A stretch of 64,000 nucleotides of DNA from Sphingomonadaceae bacterium (GTDB lineage: Bacteria > Pseudomonadota > Alphaproteobacteria > Sphingomonadales > Sphingomonadaceae): contig JAKFUU010000005.1 in the NCBI GenBank assembly GCA_021732525.1, positions 1 to 64,000 on the forward strand, in the 5' to 3' direction. Below, piece by piece: positions 1 through 9,309 of the stretch. Position 1 is the first letter of the stretch. Each line of letters begins with the position of its first letter. The position numbers were made by a program, and so were the translations under genes. The notes beneath the pieces are model-generated. The model worked only from the letters and a program-made list of their open reading frames with translations. It made no database searches and was not told where the DNA came from.

Positions 1-2
1 CG

Positions 3-497
3 TCGCTCGACGGCAAAATCGCGTTGGCAGATGGCAGCAGCCGCTGGATAACCGGCGAAGCCGCACGCCGCCATGGCCACCTTGAACGCGCCCGGCATCC
101 GGCGATTTTGGTCGGCGCGGGAACGGTTCGCGCGGATCACCCATCGCTCGATGTGCGCCTTGCCGGTTTGGAAGGCCGCAGCCCGGTGCGCATCATGCTG
201 GGGCGCGGGCCAGCTCCGGGTGGTTGGCTGTCCCTCCAATCGCCGCAGGAGATCGCTTCGCTGGCTTTCAACAGCCTGATGGTCGAGGGCGGCACCGCGG
301 CGGCTTCGGCTTTCCTTAAAGCGGGGCTGGTCGACCGCATATTGCTATATCGCGCGCCAATTTGGATCGGGGAAGGCAAATCGGCGCTCGGCGACATCGG
401 TCTTGCCCAATTGGCCGACGCGCACGGCCAATGGGTGCTTGCGGACAGCCGCATGCTTGGTAAAGACCGGATGGAAATTTACGAGCGGGCAGATTAA
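3..497 (+). CDS. ribD: RibD, C-terminal reductase domain (5' truncated by window edge)
   Basis: Reductase half of the bifunctional riboflavin enzyme RibD (pyrimidine deaminase/reductase), which acts before lumazine formation. The window opens inside the gene: the frame is open from base 3, and the zinc-binding deaminase domain must lie upstream of the window. Visible signatures are SLDGKIALADGSSRWI at the start of the reductase fold, then ILVGAGTVRADHPSLDVR, LMVEGG and VDRILLYRAP. The stretch between LGRG and LMVEGG is shorter than in E. coli RibD; from memory this short form is usual in sphingomonads. It is followed 17 bp later by ribE on the same strand, so the two are probably co-transcribed. 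The first TTG at base 24 is not the true start. Confidence 0.93.
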   Translation, partial: SLDGKIALADGSSRWITGEAARRHGHLERARHPAILVGAGTVRADHPSLDVRLAGLEGRSPVRIMLGRGPAPGGWLSLQSPQEIASLAFNSLMVEGGTAAASAFLKAGLVDRILLYRAPIWIGEGKSALGDIGLAQLADAHGQWVLADSRMLGKDRMEIYERAD

Positions 498-514
498 ATT
501 TAAGGACCGAGCAT

Positions 515-1138
515 ATGTTCACCGGCATTATAACCGACATTGGCACCATTGAAAGCGTGCAGCAGCAAGGCGACCTGCGCGTGGTCATCGCCTGCGGTTA
601 TGACATGCGCGGCGTTGATATCGGCGCGTCGATTGCCTGTTCGGGCGTTTGCTTGACGGTGGTGGATAAAGGTCATCGACCGGATAGCGTGGGTTGGTTC
701 GCGGTTGATGTTTCGAATGAAACGGCCGGTTGCACCGCCGCTGGCCAATGGACGGCGGGCCGCAAATTGAACCTAGAACGCGCATTAAAAGTGGGCGATG
801 AGCTGGGCGGGCATATTGTCACCGGCCATGTCGATGGCGTAGGCGAAGTGACGCAGTGGCAGGTTGAGGGCGGCTCGCACCATTTGGAGGTAAAAGTTCC
901 GGCCAGCATCGCCGCATTCGTCGCGGCAAAGGGTTCGGTCACCATCGACGGTGTATCCTTGACGGTAAACACGGTGGAGGACGCCGGCGGCATTACGACG
1001 ATGGGCCTAAACATCATCCCGCACACGGCCGCAGTGACCACGCTCGGCGCGCTTCAACCCGGCCTCTCAGTCAATCTGGAAATTGACGTGCTGGCGCGTT
1101 ATTTAAAGCGGATGGACGATTTGCGCGGTGCGGTTTAA
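515..1138 (+). CDS. ribE: Riboflavin synthase, alpha chain
   Basis: Catalyses dismutation of two 6,7-dimethyl-8-ribityllumazine molecules to riboflavin, the last step of the pathway, in the cytoplasm as a trimer. The 207-residue length is normal. It has the two tandem lumazine-binding barrels: the first opens with MFTGIITDIGTIESV, the second with LGGHIVTGHVDGVGEV, and ISLTVN-like strands (GVCLTVVD, GVSLTVNTV) occur once in each half, as expected for a duplicated fold. The start is supported by AAGGA about 10 bases upstream. It lies 17 bp after ribD, giving a rib operon. It converges on eipA, 16 bp away. Confidence 0.97.
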   Translation: MFTGIITDIGTIESVQQQGDLRVVIACGYDMRGVDIGASIACSGVCLTVVDKGHRPDSVGWFAVDVSNETAGCTAAGQWTAGRKLNLERALKVGDELGGHIVTGHVDGVGEVTQWQVEGGSHHLEVKVPASIAAFVAAKGSVTIDGVSLTVNTVEDAGGITTMGLNIIPHTAAVTTLGALQPGLSVNLEIDVLARYLKRMDDLRGAV

Positions 1139-1154
1139 CCCACCATTCGGGCCA

Positions 1155-1907
1155 TCAAAAGGGCAACCAACGCTGTTTCCTGGAAAATTTCATATAGCCG
1201 ACATTGGCACCCAGCCTTAATCCAGCGCCAACACGGATGGGGATCAGCACCACATCGCCGCGCCGCAGATAACTGGCGTTGAAACCGCCGACCAGATAGG
1301 CCACGCCCTCAGCCGAAGGAAATCGTTTGTATAAATCTTCGCTGTCGTAAAGATTATAAACCAGCACAAAGGTGCTGCCTGCATTTCCGCCCGCATCAAA
1401 GCCAATCGACGGTCCGGTCCAATAAGCTTTCTTCTCGCCCTCAATCTTGTGATACATCGTGCCGCTGCCATAACGCAGCCCGACGACAAACGCGCCGCCG
1501 CCTTCGCGCCCGACAATATAAGCATTGGGCTGGCCCTGTTTTTTCAAAATATCTTCGATAATTCCGGCAAGCCCCGCCGCGCCTTTGCCAAACACACCCT
1601 CTGCTGCGCCGATCAGATCGTCTTTTTGAAAAGTCTGAGCCGGATTTTGGGGTGCCGATCCGCCCGGTCCAGCGGCGGCAGGCGCTGTATTTTCGGCGGG
1701 TAGGCCATCGGTTGGAATGCCATCTTGGATCGTCTTGGTTCCCGCTTCGGAAACGGGCCCCTGCGGCGGCTGCCCTAAATCAGAATTGATGGCGTCGTTC
1801 GGATCCACCGTAGCAATCTGCGCAGCGACCGGCACTATAGTTAACATTAAAGCGGCCACCGCCATCATAGCGCGCGGCAAAATTGGCGAAATGAATGTTC
1901 TAAACAT
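1155..1907 (-). CDS. eipA: DUF1134 / EipA-family periplasmic envelope protein
   Basis: Member of the DUF1134 family, whose Brucella and Caulobacter members (EipA) are small periplasmic beta-barrel-like proteins needed for envelope integrity. The 250-residue product has an N-terminal signal peptide (hydrophobic residues about 12-28, ending VAAQ), a Pro/Gly/Ala-rich linker to about residue 95, and then the conserved domain. Family signatures in order are GEGGGAFVVGLRYGSGTMYH-type strands, YWTGPSIGFDAGGNAGS, FVLVYNLYDSEDLYKRFP, EGVAYLVGGFNASY and GAGLRLGANVGYMKF. It is monocistronic and convergent with ribE. The symbol is assigned from family recognition only; the molecular function in this organism is unknown. 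Confidence 0.85.
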   Translation of the reverse strand: MFRTFISPILPRAMMAVAALMLTIVPVAAQIATVDPNDAINSDLGQPPQGPVSEAGTKTIQDGIPTDGLPAENTAPAAAGPGGSAPQNPAQTFQKDDLIGAAEGVFGKGAAGLAGIIEDILKKQGQPNAYIVGREGGGAFVVGLRYGSGTMYHKIEGEKKAYWTGPSIGFDAGGNAGSTFVLVYNLYDSEDLYKRFPSAEGVAYLVGGFNASYLRRGDVVLIPIRVGAGLRLGANVGYMKFSRKQRWLPF

Positions 1908-2092
1908 CGGCAGGCTCCCAAATTTAAATCAGATATTGAGCCAGCCGATAGGCCTTACACAATGAACCGGCGATGACCCGAGTCTTATTTGCGTCAGAGC
2001 GAGTCGTTACCCGCCCGGCAAAGCGTCAACAAGCCGCGCCAGCCCGGTGGACGGCGATATCGCGCGATATTTCAAAAGGGCGGTAAAAGACA

Positions 2093-2121
2093 TTGCAGCA
2101 ACGATGCCGCCTCGCTATAGC
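2093..2121 (+). promoter_or_regulatory. Possible promoter of tRNA-Ser
   Basis: TTGCAG at 2093-2098 and TATAGC at 2116-2121 are separated by 17 bp and end about 23 bp before the tRNA. The -35 match is weak (3 of 6) and the -10 is better (4 of 6). The position is right for a tRNA gene with a short leader, but this is a pattern match only. Confidence 0.35.
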
Positions 2122-2144
2122 GCCATCTTCAAGGCCAGCCAGAC

Positions 2145-2236
2145 GGACACGTGGGTGAGTGGCTGAAACCACCTCCCTGCTAAGGAGGCGAGCTCCTATC
2201 GGGGCTCCGTGGGTTCAAATCCCACCGTGTCCGCCA
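2145..2236 (+). tRNA. tRNA-Ser (anticodon GCT)
   Basis: A 92-base type II tRNA read directly from the sequence. The acceptor stem GGACACG (2145-2151) pairs with CGTGTCC (2226-2232), followed by discriminator G and an encoded CCA (2234-2236). The anticodon stem CCTCC/GGAGG (2172-2176 and 2184-2188) encloses loop CTGCTAA with anticodon GCT at 2179-2181, which reads AGC and AGU. A long variable arm follows (GAGCTCCTATCGGGGCTC region), as expected for serine. The T-loop GTTCAAAT is intact. It stands alone between eipA and the glutamate-synthase-like gene. Confidence 0.97.
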
Positions 2237-2375
2237 TTTGATAATCATCATAAACTCGTCGCGGTCCATTTGCTTGGCCTTTGAGATCGGATAGGGTGTT
2301 TTTGCCGGCTGGCTAAATTCGTTACCTGTTAGTTATTCACACGGAAACTGCTAGAGTAAGTTGCAGTAATACGAA

Positions 2376-2460
2376 TCGTCATTGCGAAGAGCGATGCGAC
2401 GCTGCAATCTAGGGTTGTGCAGGATCGCCCTGGATTGCTTCGCTTTGCTCGCAATGACGA
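2376..2460. repeat. Dispersed palindromic repeat, CGTCATTGCGA family, copy 1
   Basis: An 85-bp imperfect palindrome whose ends are TCGTCATTGCGA and TCGCAATGACGA. Inner arms contain GCTGCAATC on the left and TGGATTGCTTCGC on the right. A second copy of the same family lies at 43568-43648. It sits between tRNA-Ser and the next CDS, and an artificial upstream extension of that CDS would read through it. It is probably a REP-like element; no mobility gene is linked. Confidence 0.8.
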
Positions 2461-2524
2461 ATGTTGCAGATTAAATGCAACAAGCTCTAGAGCTACCGAA
2501 TTAGGCCGGATGGAAGGAAAAGAC

Positions 2525-4051
2525 ATGGGCGACAGCATTTTAGGCATTTTGAGCACGCTGACTTATTTATTCGTTTTCGTGCTCGGCCTCATATGTTTGC
2601 TGATTGTCGCCGTGTTTATTTTGGATGTCACGCAAACCGGCGATGCGGTGCGTCGCAACTATCCGGTCATTGGCCGGTTCCGCGCCATATTTTCCGAGCT
2701 TGGCGAATTTTTCCGGCAATATTTCTTTGCGATGGACCGCGAAGAAATGCCGTTTAACCGGGCGGAGCGCGACTGGGTTTACCGCGCGGCCAAAGATATG
2801 GACGACACTATCGCTTTTGGTTCGACCAAGCATTTGACACCGCCCGGCACCCCGATTTTTGTCAATTGCCCCTTCCCCACGCTCGAAATAGACGCCGCAC
2901 CGACACAGCCGATGATCATCGGGCCTTTCGCGCGCATGCCCTATGCCGCGCCGTCCTTTTTCAATATTTCGGGGATGAGCTTTGGCGCATTATCTGCGCC
3001 CGCGATCCGGGCCTTGTCGCATGGCGCAAAAATGGCGGGCGTTTGGATGAATACGGGTGAAGGCGCGGTTTCGCCCTATCATTTGGAATCGGGCTGCGAC
3101 GTGATCTTTCAAATTGGCACCGCCAAATATGGCGTGCGCAATGATGATGGCAGCTTAAACGACGATAAACTGCGCGAAGTGGCTGCTTTTCCTCAGATCC
3201 GCATGATTGAAGTGAAAATGTCGCAGGGCGCTAAGCCTGGCAAGGGCGGTATCCTGCCCGGTGCCAAAGTGACCGAGGAGATCGCCGCCGTGCGCGGGAT
3301 TCCGCAAGGCAAGGATTCGATCTCCCCCAACCGCCATCCCGAGGTGAATGATATTGATGACTTGCTCGATTTCATCGGCCATGTCCGCGAGATATCAGGA
3401 AAGCCCACCGGGATTAAGGCGGTGATCGGCGATTATGACTGGATCGAAATTTTATGTCAGAAAATCCACCACCGCGGGCCGGAAAGCGCGCCGGATTTCT
3501 TCACATTGGATAGCGGCGATGGCGGCACGGGTGCTGCGCCGATGGCGTTGATGGATAATGTGGGCCTATGTCTGTCGGAAAGCCTGCCGGCGCTGTCCGA
3601 TATTTTTCATAAATATGGTCTGCGCGATCGCATTCGAATTATCGCATCGGGCAAGCGCATCACGCCGGCCGAGGTCGCTTGGGCGCTGTGTGCCGGTGCC
3701 GATTTCGTCAACAGCGCGCGCGGATTTATGTTCTCGCTGGGCTGTATTCAGGCATTGAAATGCAACAAAAATACCTGCCCAACGGGAATCACAACGCATG
3801 ACCCTAGGCTGCAAAAAGGATTGAACCCGGAAGACAAAAAGGTGAAAGTTGCCAATTATGCCCGAAATCTGATCCATCAGGTGGAGGTGATTGCCCATAG
3901 CTGCGGCGTCGATGAGCCGCGCAAATTACGCCGCAAGCATGTGCGGATTGTTCAGGATGACGGCCGGTCGGTGCCGCTCAATATTCTATATCCGCGCCCC
4001 GATATATTGCCCGAATATGCAGGGCGGGAATATAGGGTGCCTGCGGCATAA
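2525..4051 (+). CDS. FMN-binding glutamate synthase family protein (GltB-like, membrane anchored)
   Basis: A 508-residue protein with an N-terminal membrane segment (about residues 8-30, LTYLFVFVLGLICLLIVAVF) followed by the FMN-binding TIM barrel of the glutamate synthase large subunit. Recognisable elements are NISGMSFGALSAPAIRALSH, NTGEGAVSPYH, the long GAKPGKGGILPGAKV loop, the FFTLDSGDGGTGAAP loop and NKNTCPTGITTHDP, whose cysteine region corresponds to the 3Fe-4S loop of GltB. It lacks the amidotransferase domain, so it is not a complete glutamate synthase and its substrate is unknown. The start at 2525 is chosen because GGAAGGA sits about 6 bases upstream; the longer reading starting at 2417 runs through a repeat and is rejected. 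Monocistronic. Confidence 0.88.
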   Translation: MGDSILGILSTLTYLFVFVLGLICLLIVAVFILDVTQTGDAVRRNYPVIGRFRAIFSELGEFFRQYFFAMDREEMPFNRAERDWVYRAAKDMDDTIAFGSTKHLTPPGTPIFVNCPFPTLEIDAAPTQPMIIGPFARMPYAAPSFFNISGMSFGALSAPAIRALSHGAKMAGVWMNTGEGAVSPYHLESGCDVIFQIGTAKYGVRNDDGSLNDDKLREVAAFPQIRMIEVKMSQGAKPGKGGILPGAKVTEEIAAVRGIPQGKDSISPNRHPEVNDIDDLLDFIGHVREISGKPTGIKAVIGDYDWIEILCQKIHHRGPESAPDFFTLDSGDGGTGAAPMALMDNVGLCLSESLPALSDIFHKYGLRDRIRIIASGKRITPAEVAWALCAGADFVNSARGFMFSLGCIQALKCNKNTCPTGITTHDPRLQKGLNPEDKKVKVANYARNLIHQVEVIAHSCGVDEPRKLRRKHVRIVQDDGRSVPLNILYPRPDILPEYAGREYRVPAA

Positions 4052-4092
4052 TCACCTTGCGTGCGGCGCGGTGCTGCTCCAATTAAGCGCCT

Positions 4093-5226
4093 ATGAAACC
4101 ATCTGGCATGAAAATACTCAGTATATTTGGCACCCGCCCCGAAGCGATTAAGATGGCGCCCGTGGTGCTGAAACTGGCGGCCGATCCGCGATTTGATGCG
4201 CGGGTTTGCGTGACTGGGCAGCATGCCGAAATGCTCGAACAGGTGAATAGTTTATTTGGTATCGTCCCCGATATTGACCTGAAAATTATGAAGGCGGGGC
4301 AAGGCTTAACGCATATTACCACGGCGGTGCTCACTGGGCTGGAGCCTATTTTGGCCGAAATGAGGCCCGATTATGTGCTGGTTCATGGCGATACCACGAC
4401 ATCCACTGCGGCGGCGCTGGCGGCTTTTTATGCCGGCGTGAAGGTCGGCCATGTCGAGGCGGGCCTGCGCACGCGCAATCTAATGTCGCCCTGGCCCGAG
4501 GAAGCCAATCGGCAGATTACCGGGCGGCTGACCAATCTGCATTTCGCGCCGACGGTGCTGTCGCGCGCCAACCTGATCGAAGAAGCCGTGCCGGCGTCCA
4601 ACATCCATGTCACCGGCAACAGCGTCATCGATGCCCTGTTGATGGTGAAGGCCAAGATCGAAAATGATCGCGCGCTGAATGCCGAATTTGAAGCGGCTTT
4701 TCCGTATCTTGATCCGGCCAAGCGGTTGATTTTGGTTACCGGCCATCGCCGCGAAAATCACGATGGCGGGATCGAGCGGGTTTGCGAAGCGCTGGCTCAA
4801 ATCGCGCGCCGGGGCGATGTGCAGATTGTCTATCCGGTGCATTTGAACCCAAAGGTAAAAGATGCTGCCGGCAAGCTGTTATCGGGCGTCGATAATGTGT
4901 TTTTGGTCGCGCCGCAAAGCTATCTGCCTTTTGTCTGGCTGCTCGCTCGCTGCGCGCTGGTGATCACCGACAGCGGCGGCTTGCAAGAAGAAGCGCCCAG
5001 CTTTGGCAAGCCGGTTTTGGTAACCCGCGACACCACCGAACGTCCCGAGGCGGTGGAGGCCGGGACCGTCAAGCTGATCGGCACGGACACAGCCACGCTG
5101 ATCGCTGAGACCGGCCGCTTGCTCGATGACGACGCCGCTTATCAAGCGATGGCGCGCGCGCATAATCCTTATGGTGACGGCATGGCGGCGGGGCGGATCG
5201 CGGATATTCTCGCCCGGCAGATATAG
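4093..5226 (+). CDS. wecB: UDP-N-acetylglucosamine 2-epimerase (non-hydrolysing)
   Basis: Interconverts UDP-GlcNAc and UDP-ManNAc, supplying ManNAc units for surface polysaccharide. The 377 residues match the family length of about 375. It begins [20 protein letters not shown] after a five-residue lead (an alternative ATG is at 4108). Catalytic and binding signatures are FGTRPE near the N-terminus, [30 protein letters not shown], the [13 protein letters not shown] loop, VTGHRREN, and the C-terminal [22 protein letters not shown] motif that binds UDP. No polysaccharide cluster surrounds it, so it acts with genes elsewhere. It converges on ppc. Confidence 0.95.
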   Translation: MKPSGMKILSIFGTRPEAIKMAPVVLKLAADPRFDARVCVTGQHAEMLEQVNSLFGIVPDIDLKIMKAGQGLTHITTAVLTGLEPILAEMRPDYVLVHGDTTTSTAAALAAFYAGVKVGHVEAGLRTRNLMSPWPEEANRQITGRLTNLHFAPTVLSRANLIEEAVPASNIHVTGNSVIDALLMVKAKIENDRALNAEFEAAFPYLDPAKRLILVTGHRRENHDGGIERVCEALAQIARRGDVQIVYPVHLNPKVKDAAGKLLSGVDNVFLVAPQSYLPFVWLLARCALVITDSGGLQEEAPSFGKPVLVTRDTTERPEAVEAGTVKLIGTDTATLIAETGRLLDDDAAYQAMARAHNPYGDGMAAGRIADILARQI

Positions 5227-5246
5227 GCCCGCATTCGGCCCCTACT

Positions 5247-7928
5247 CTACCCGCTGTTGCGCAAAGCGGTCGCGATGGCGTTGATCGTTAGCTGGATGCC
5301 CTCCCCAATCCGCGCATCGTCTTCGCCCGCGCGGTGGCGTTTCATCAGCTCAATTTGCAATAGGTTGAGCGGCTCGATATACGGCAGGCGCAGCATGATC
5401 GAATTATACAGCGCCGGATTGGCCGCCAGCAAATGCGCCTGCCCGGTTGCATCCAGCAGGCCATCATGCGCCATGTTCCAACCATCTTTGATCTGTCCGA
5501 ACAATTGCTGCGACAAGGTGGTATCCTCGACCAGATCGGCATAATGCGCGGCAATGCCCATATCGCTTTTCGCGAGCACCATTTCCATATTAGCGAGGAT
5601 GGTTTGGAAATAACTCCATTCGCTGGCCATCGCGCGCAGCAGGCCCTTGTCCGCAAAGGAGCCCAGCGCCTGCCCGGTGCCATACCAGCCAGGTAGCATA
5701 ACCCGCGCCTGCGCCCAGCTAAATACCCACGGGATCGCGCGCAAATCTTCGATGGCATCGCTCGCCTTGCGGCTGGCGGGGCGCGAGCCGATCTTTAAGG
5801 TTGCGATCTCACTAATCGGAGTCATTTGCCGGAAAAATTGCCGAAAGCCATCTGTTTGATAAACCAAGCTGCGATAATTGGCGAAGGCCGCCGCCGATAA
5901 TTTGGCCATCGCCGTTTGGAACCGCGCTTCATCGGCATGGGCAATCGGATCGGGCGACAGCGTGGCCAACATCACCGCCGATGCCATTGTCTCCAGCGCA
6001 GCGGCGGCATTATCTACCGTGCCATATTTGGCGGCGATCACCTCGCCTTGTTCGGTTATACGGATGCGCCCTTGCACCGTGCCGCGCGGCTGCGCCTTGA
6101 TCGCGCCAAAGGCGGAGCCGCCGCCGCGCCCGACCGCGCCGCCGCGCCCATGAAATAGCTGCATCGCCACGCCGGCCTCAGCAAAGACCGATGCGAGGGC
6201 GCTGGAGGCACGGTATAGCTCCCAAGTGGAGGTGATATAGCCGCCATCCTTATTGCTGTCTGAATAGCCGATCATCACCTCCTGATGACCGCGCGCGACG
6301 GCCAGCGCCCGCATCGGTTGGAGCGCGAAAAATGCCTGCATTGTTTCGGGTGCCGCCTGCAAATCGGCGATGGTTTCAAACAGGGGAACCGACATGATCG
6401 CGGCGCTGGGCGTGCCATCTTCGGCAACCCGGTATAACCCCGCCTGCTTGATCAGCAGGTAAACTTCGAGCATATCGGAAAGGCTGGTCGTCTGACTGAT
6501 ATTATAGGTGGTGATTGCGCCTTTGCCAAAATGCGCCTGTGCCTTTGCGGCGGCGCGCAATATCGCCAGCTCTTTGGCGGTCTCCTCGCTATAGTCATGC
6601 CATTCATCGGCAAGCGGCCGGTTATGCGACAATTCGGCGAGCAACAGCGTGACCCGCGCGGCTTCATCCAGCGCCAGATAATCACCTTCAACCCCCGCCG
6701 CTTGCAAAAGTTCGGCGATAACGCGCTCATGCACCATGCTATTTTGCCGCAGATCGAGCGTGGCGAGATGGAATCCGAATATTTCAACCGCGCGGATCAA
6801 GCGCCCCAACGCGCCGCCCGAGGAAAGCGCCCCGCCGCCGCCCGCTGCCAATCCCGCAACCAGGCTTGCCAAATCCGCGCGCAATTCGTCGGGAGAGCGA
6901 TAGGCTTCGCCCGGCAAGGGGGATGGGCGCGGCGGATGATCGCCGATCAAATCCATATGGGTCTGGGCCAAGCGCGCGTAAATGCCCGATATCGCCCGGC
7001 GATAAGGCTCATCGGCGCGGCTCGGCGCATTATCGCCGCTGCACTCGGCCAATGCAATTACCGCATCAGGCGTGTCGCTGTTGCGGCTGGAGATAGAAAA
7101 TTCGGCGCCCAATAGGTGAATTTGCTCCAGATAAAAGCGGATCGCCGTGCCGCCATTGCGAGCAACCGCATAATGCAATGTTTCGGCATTGACGAAGGGG
7201 TTGCCGTCGCGGTCCCCGCCGATCCAGCTGCCCAGCTTGACAAATCCCGGGGGCCGGTGGCCCAGCGCCTTTTCCCAGCGCATATAAAGCTTGGGCAGCG
7301 CGGTTAGGAACACTTGCTGCATATAGCTGCGCGCATTTTCAATCTCATCGGTGACAAACAGTTTTTCACCGCGCAATGGGCGGGTTTGCCACAGCAAGGC
7401 GATCTGCCGGAAAATGGCTTGTTCAATTTCGTCGCCATCGGGCGTAATTTTTAAGCCCGCATCGCGCATCGTCATTAAATCAGCGATCCGGTTTTTATGA
7501 TCGATAATACTCTTGCGCCGCACCTCGGTGGGATGCGCGGTGAGCACCGGCACGATCAGGCTGTTAGCAAGAAGTTCCAAGATAATAGCGTCATCAACCC
7601 CCTGCTGCCGCAAATTGATCAGCGCTTCTTCAAAATTAGCGCCCTCTTCGCTCGCCAGCCCTTGCCGGTCCTCGGCCAGGTTGGCGAGCAAGGAAAATAG
7701 CATAAAGCCGCGCGCAAAATTGAGCGTATCATCGAGCGATAATGCGCCCAGCCCGCGGTCGCTGGCATCCGCGCCTTCCACCCCGCGATAGCGGTCGACA
7801 CTGGCCGAGCGGATATATTCGGTCTGCCGGAATAATTTCTCACCGCCATAGGCGCGGATCACATCGCCGAGCATCTTGCCAAGCAAACGCACATCGGGAT
7901 TTTGAGAAATAATCGACTTTCTTGGCAT
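5247..7928 (-). CDS. ppc: Phosphoenolpyruvate carboxylase
   Basis: Anaplerotic enzyme making oxaloacetate from PEP and bicarbonate; cytoplasmic homotetramer. About 893 residues from the preferred start (883 in E. coli). Active-site motifs are present in order: VLTAHPTEVRRKSI with the catalytic histidine, SWIGGDRDGNPFV, FGFHLATLDLRQNS, the GYSDSNKDGGYITSTWELY loop, FHGRGGAVGRGGG with its arginine/glycine loop, and the C-terminal TVNAIA-like end (LTINAIATALRNSG) typical of the family. The frame also opens at a GTG at 7961 and an ATG at 7937; the ATG at 7928 is preferred because AGGCGG lies at a workable distance. A Pro- and Gly-rich insert occurs near residues 335-370. Single gene. Confidence 0.97.
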   Translation of the reverse strand: MPRKSIISQNPDVRLLGKMLGDVIRAYGGEKLFRQTEYIRSASVDRYRGVEGADASDRGLGALSLDDTLNFARGFMLFSLLANLAEDRQGLASEEGANFEEALINLRQQGVDDAIILELLANSLIVPVLTAHPTEVRRKSIIDHKNRIADLMTMRDAGLKITPDGDEIEQAIFRQIALLWQTRPLRGEKLFVTDEIENARSYMQQVFLTALPKLYMRWEKALGHRPPGFVKLGSWIGGDRDGNPFVNAETLHYAVARNGGTAIRFYLEQIHLLGAEFSISSRNSDTPDAVIALAECSGDNAPSRADEPYRRAISGIYARLAQTHMDLIGDHPPRPSPLPGEAYRSPDELRADLASLVAGLAAGGGGALSSGGALGRLIRAVEIFGFHLATLDLRQNSMVHERVIAELLQAAGVEGDYLALDEAARVTLLLAELSHNRPLADEWHDYSEETAKELAILRAAAKAQAHFGKGAITTYNISQTTSLSDMLEVYLLIKQAGLYRVAEDGTPSAAIMSVPLFETIADLQAAPETMQAFFALQPMRALAVARGHQEVMIGYSDSNKDGGYITSTWELYRASSALASVFAEAGVAMQLFHGRGGAVGRGGGSAFGAIKAQPRGTVQGRIRITEQGEVIAAKYGTVDNAAAALETMASAVMLATLSPDPIAHADEARFQTAMAKLSAAAFANYRSLVYQTDGFRQFFRQMTPISEIATLKIGSRPASRKASDAIEDLRAIPWVFSWAQARVMLPGWYGTGQALGSFADKGLLRAMASEWSYFQTILANMEMVLAKSDMGIAAHYADLVEDTTLSQQLFGQIKDGWNMAHDGLLDATGQAHLLAANPALYNSIMLRLPYIEPLNLLQIELMKRHRAGEDDARIGEGIQLTINAIATALRNSG

Positions 7929-8004
7929 TTGCGGCATCCCGCCTAATTGCCATTGCGGCACCCAACGTCAAGCATATTGGAATATAGCGGCGAATATTAT
8001 CTTA

Positions 8005-8538
8005 TCAACGTCCGATAATGTCAGAAAGCCGTGAAATTTCCTGATTTTGTTGCTCAATATCGGACGCGATTTCGGCCTGCACCGGCTGAAGCAATGGCCC
8101 CATCGATGGACCTATTCCTTTAGAATCACTATCGCTTTGGGCTATGATCAGATCATCTATTTGCGCAAGGGTCGCGATGGAATCGCTCCGCGATTTGTCG
8201 AGCCGGCTAAGCATCAATTCGGCGTGAACCCAAGGCTCGCTGCCGATCATTGCCGAAACTGCGGCCTGCGCGGCGGACCGCGCGGCGGGTAGCAGCGCGG
8301 CAAAAGCTTTGGCGGCCGCTGCATGCTGGCGCTGTATCGCCGATAGCTGGATACGAGTGGCCTCGGGCAAATCGCTGGCGATAGGCGTTGGCGGCACGGC
8401 CGGCGCTGCTACAATAGCATTTTGTTCAAAGGGGCGCTGCGCGAGCGAAGGAAACTGTCCCTCCGGCGTGCTGCATCCGCAAAGCAGAGCAGCAGCCAGA
8501 AACGGGGCACAAATTAGCCAAAGCTTTGCATAATCCAT
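8005..8538 (-). CDS. Putative lipoprotein of unknown function
   Basis: A 177-residue product with a lipoprotein signal peptide: a short basic/aromatic N-terminus, a hydrophobic core and lipobox LLCGC with the modified cysteine near residue 22. The mature part is Ala- and Gln-rich and predicted mostly helical, with heptad-like stretches (residues about 60-110 and 150-177) suggesting a coiled coil. I recognise no domain; the Ser-Leu-Ala-Gln segment after the lipobox looks like other short sphingomonad lipoproteins, but that is memory rather than proof. It lies between ppc and the divergent rplU gene, with no operon partner. Confidence 0.7.
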   Translation of the reverse strand: MDYAKLWLICAPFLAAALLCGCSTPEGQFPSLAQRPFEQNAIVAAPAVPPTPIASDLPEATRIQLSAIQRQHAAAAKAFAALLPAARSAAQAAVSAMIGSEPWVHAELMLSRLDKSRSDSIATLAQIDDLIIAQSDSDSKGIGPSMGPLLQPVQAEIASDIEQQNQEISRLSDIIGR

Positions 8539-8636
8539 TTTTCACCATTTACGCAGCGGCAATGGCGCAAGCAAGCAACTTTACCAAATGCTCAAAAGAA
8601 ACCCGCTGCTAAATCCAGAAAAACCCCCAAAAGGCG

Positions 8637-8665
8637 TTGACAAAAGCGCGGCGACACACTAACTG
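8637..8665 (+). promoter_or_regulatory. Candidate promoter of rplU-rpmA
   Basis: A perfect -35 TTGACA at 8637-8642 is followed after 17 bp by TAACTG at 8660-8665, a partial -10. It would leave a leader of about 110 bases ahead of rplU, long enough for ribosomal-protein leader regulation, although I could not fold a recognised leader motif. Confidence 0.45.
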
Positions 8666-8784
8666 CCCGCTCTCCAACGGGCCAAGCAAGAACCTTGTTT
8701 TTGTTTGAGATCGTTGGTTTTCTGTGCTTTTTTCACGGCACAGAATCATATTGAACGCCAAATTTTGGAATGGATGAATTAGCC

Positions 8785-9273
8785 ATGTTCGCAATCGTGC
8801 GCACTGGCGGCAAGCAGTATCGCGTCGCCGCTGGAGATAAAATCGCAGTTGAAAAGCTGCCCGGTGTCGCTGGCGATAAATTGTCGCTCGATGATATTTT
8901 GCTGGCTGGCGAAGGCGGCGCGATTACCGACACCAACGGCCTATCGGTTTCCGCGGAGATTATCGCGCAAGAACGCGGCGAAAAGATTATCGTTTTCAAG
9001 AAAAAGCGCCGCCATAATTATCGGCGCAAACAAGGCCACCGCCAAAGCCTAACGTTGCTGCGCATTTTGGCCGTGGGCGCGGCGAAAGCCGCTGCCCCAG
9101 AAAAAGCCGCGGCGAAAGCCGCTGCCCCAGAAAAAGCCGCGGCGAAAGCCGCCGCACCAGAAAAAGCCGCCGCAAAGCCCGCCGCCGTGAAAGCGGAAGC
9201 CGCGCCTGAAAAAGTGACGGCATCAGTAAAGAAACCAGCGGCGAAAAAGCCCGCTGCCAAGAAAGCTGACTGA
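8785..9273 (+). CDS. rplU: 50S ribosomal protein L21 with Ala/Lys-rich tail
   Basis: Large-subunit protein L21. The core (about residues 1-100) begins [18 protein letters not shown] and includes [11 protein letters not shown] and [17 protein letters not shown], which contact 23S rRNA. The start at 8785 fits the universal MFAIV N-terminus; the ATG five codons upstream would add MDELA and is less likely. The last 60 or so residues are an Ala-Lys-Pro-Glu extension containing three copies of a ten-residue unit ([10 protein letters not shown]) and a PAAKK end. Such tails are seen in other sphingomonad L21 proteins. Followed 36 bp later by rpmA, the conserved L21-L27 pair. Confidence 0.96.
   Translation: MFAIVRTGGKQYRVAAGDKIAVEKLPGVAGDKLSLDDILLAGEGGAITDTNGLSVSAEIIAQERGEKIIVFKKKRRHNYRRKQGHRQSLTLLRILAVGAAKAAAPEKAAAKAAAPEKAAAKAAAPEKAAAKPAAVKAEAAPEKVTASVKKPAAKKPAAKKAD
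9079..9168 (+). repeat. Three tandem 30-bp units inside rplU
   Basis: Three in-frame copies of a 30-bp unit beginning GCGGCGAAAGCC (9079-9108, 9109-9138, 9139-9168). Copies 1 and 2 are identical and copy 3 differs at synonymous positions; a degenerate fourth follows. The unit encodes [10 protein letters not shown]. Confidence 0.95.
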
Positions 9274-9309
9274 GCCTAAACGCTCGGCGAATGAATAGGA
9301 GTTTAGACC

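Noticed and set aside
2417-2524. N-terminal extension of the glutamate-synthase-like protein
   Set aside because: The 36 extra codons translate a palindromic repeat; the internal ATG at 2525 has the ribosome site.
6531-7115. 194-codon open frame on the + strand
   Set aside because: It lies wholly antisense to ppc, has no ribosome site or recognisable domain, and follows ppc codon structure.
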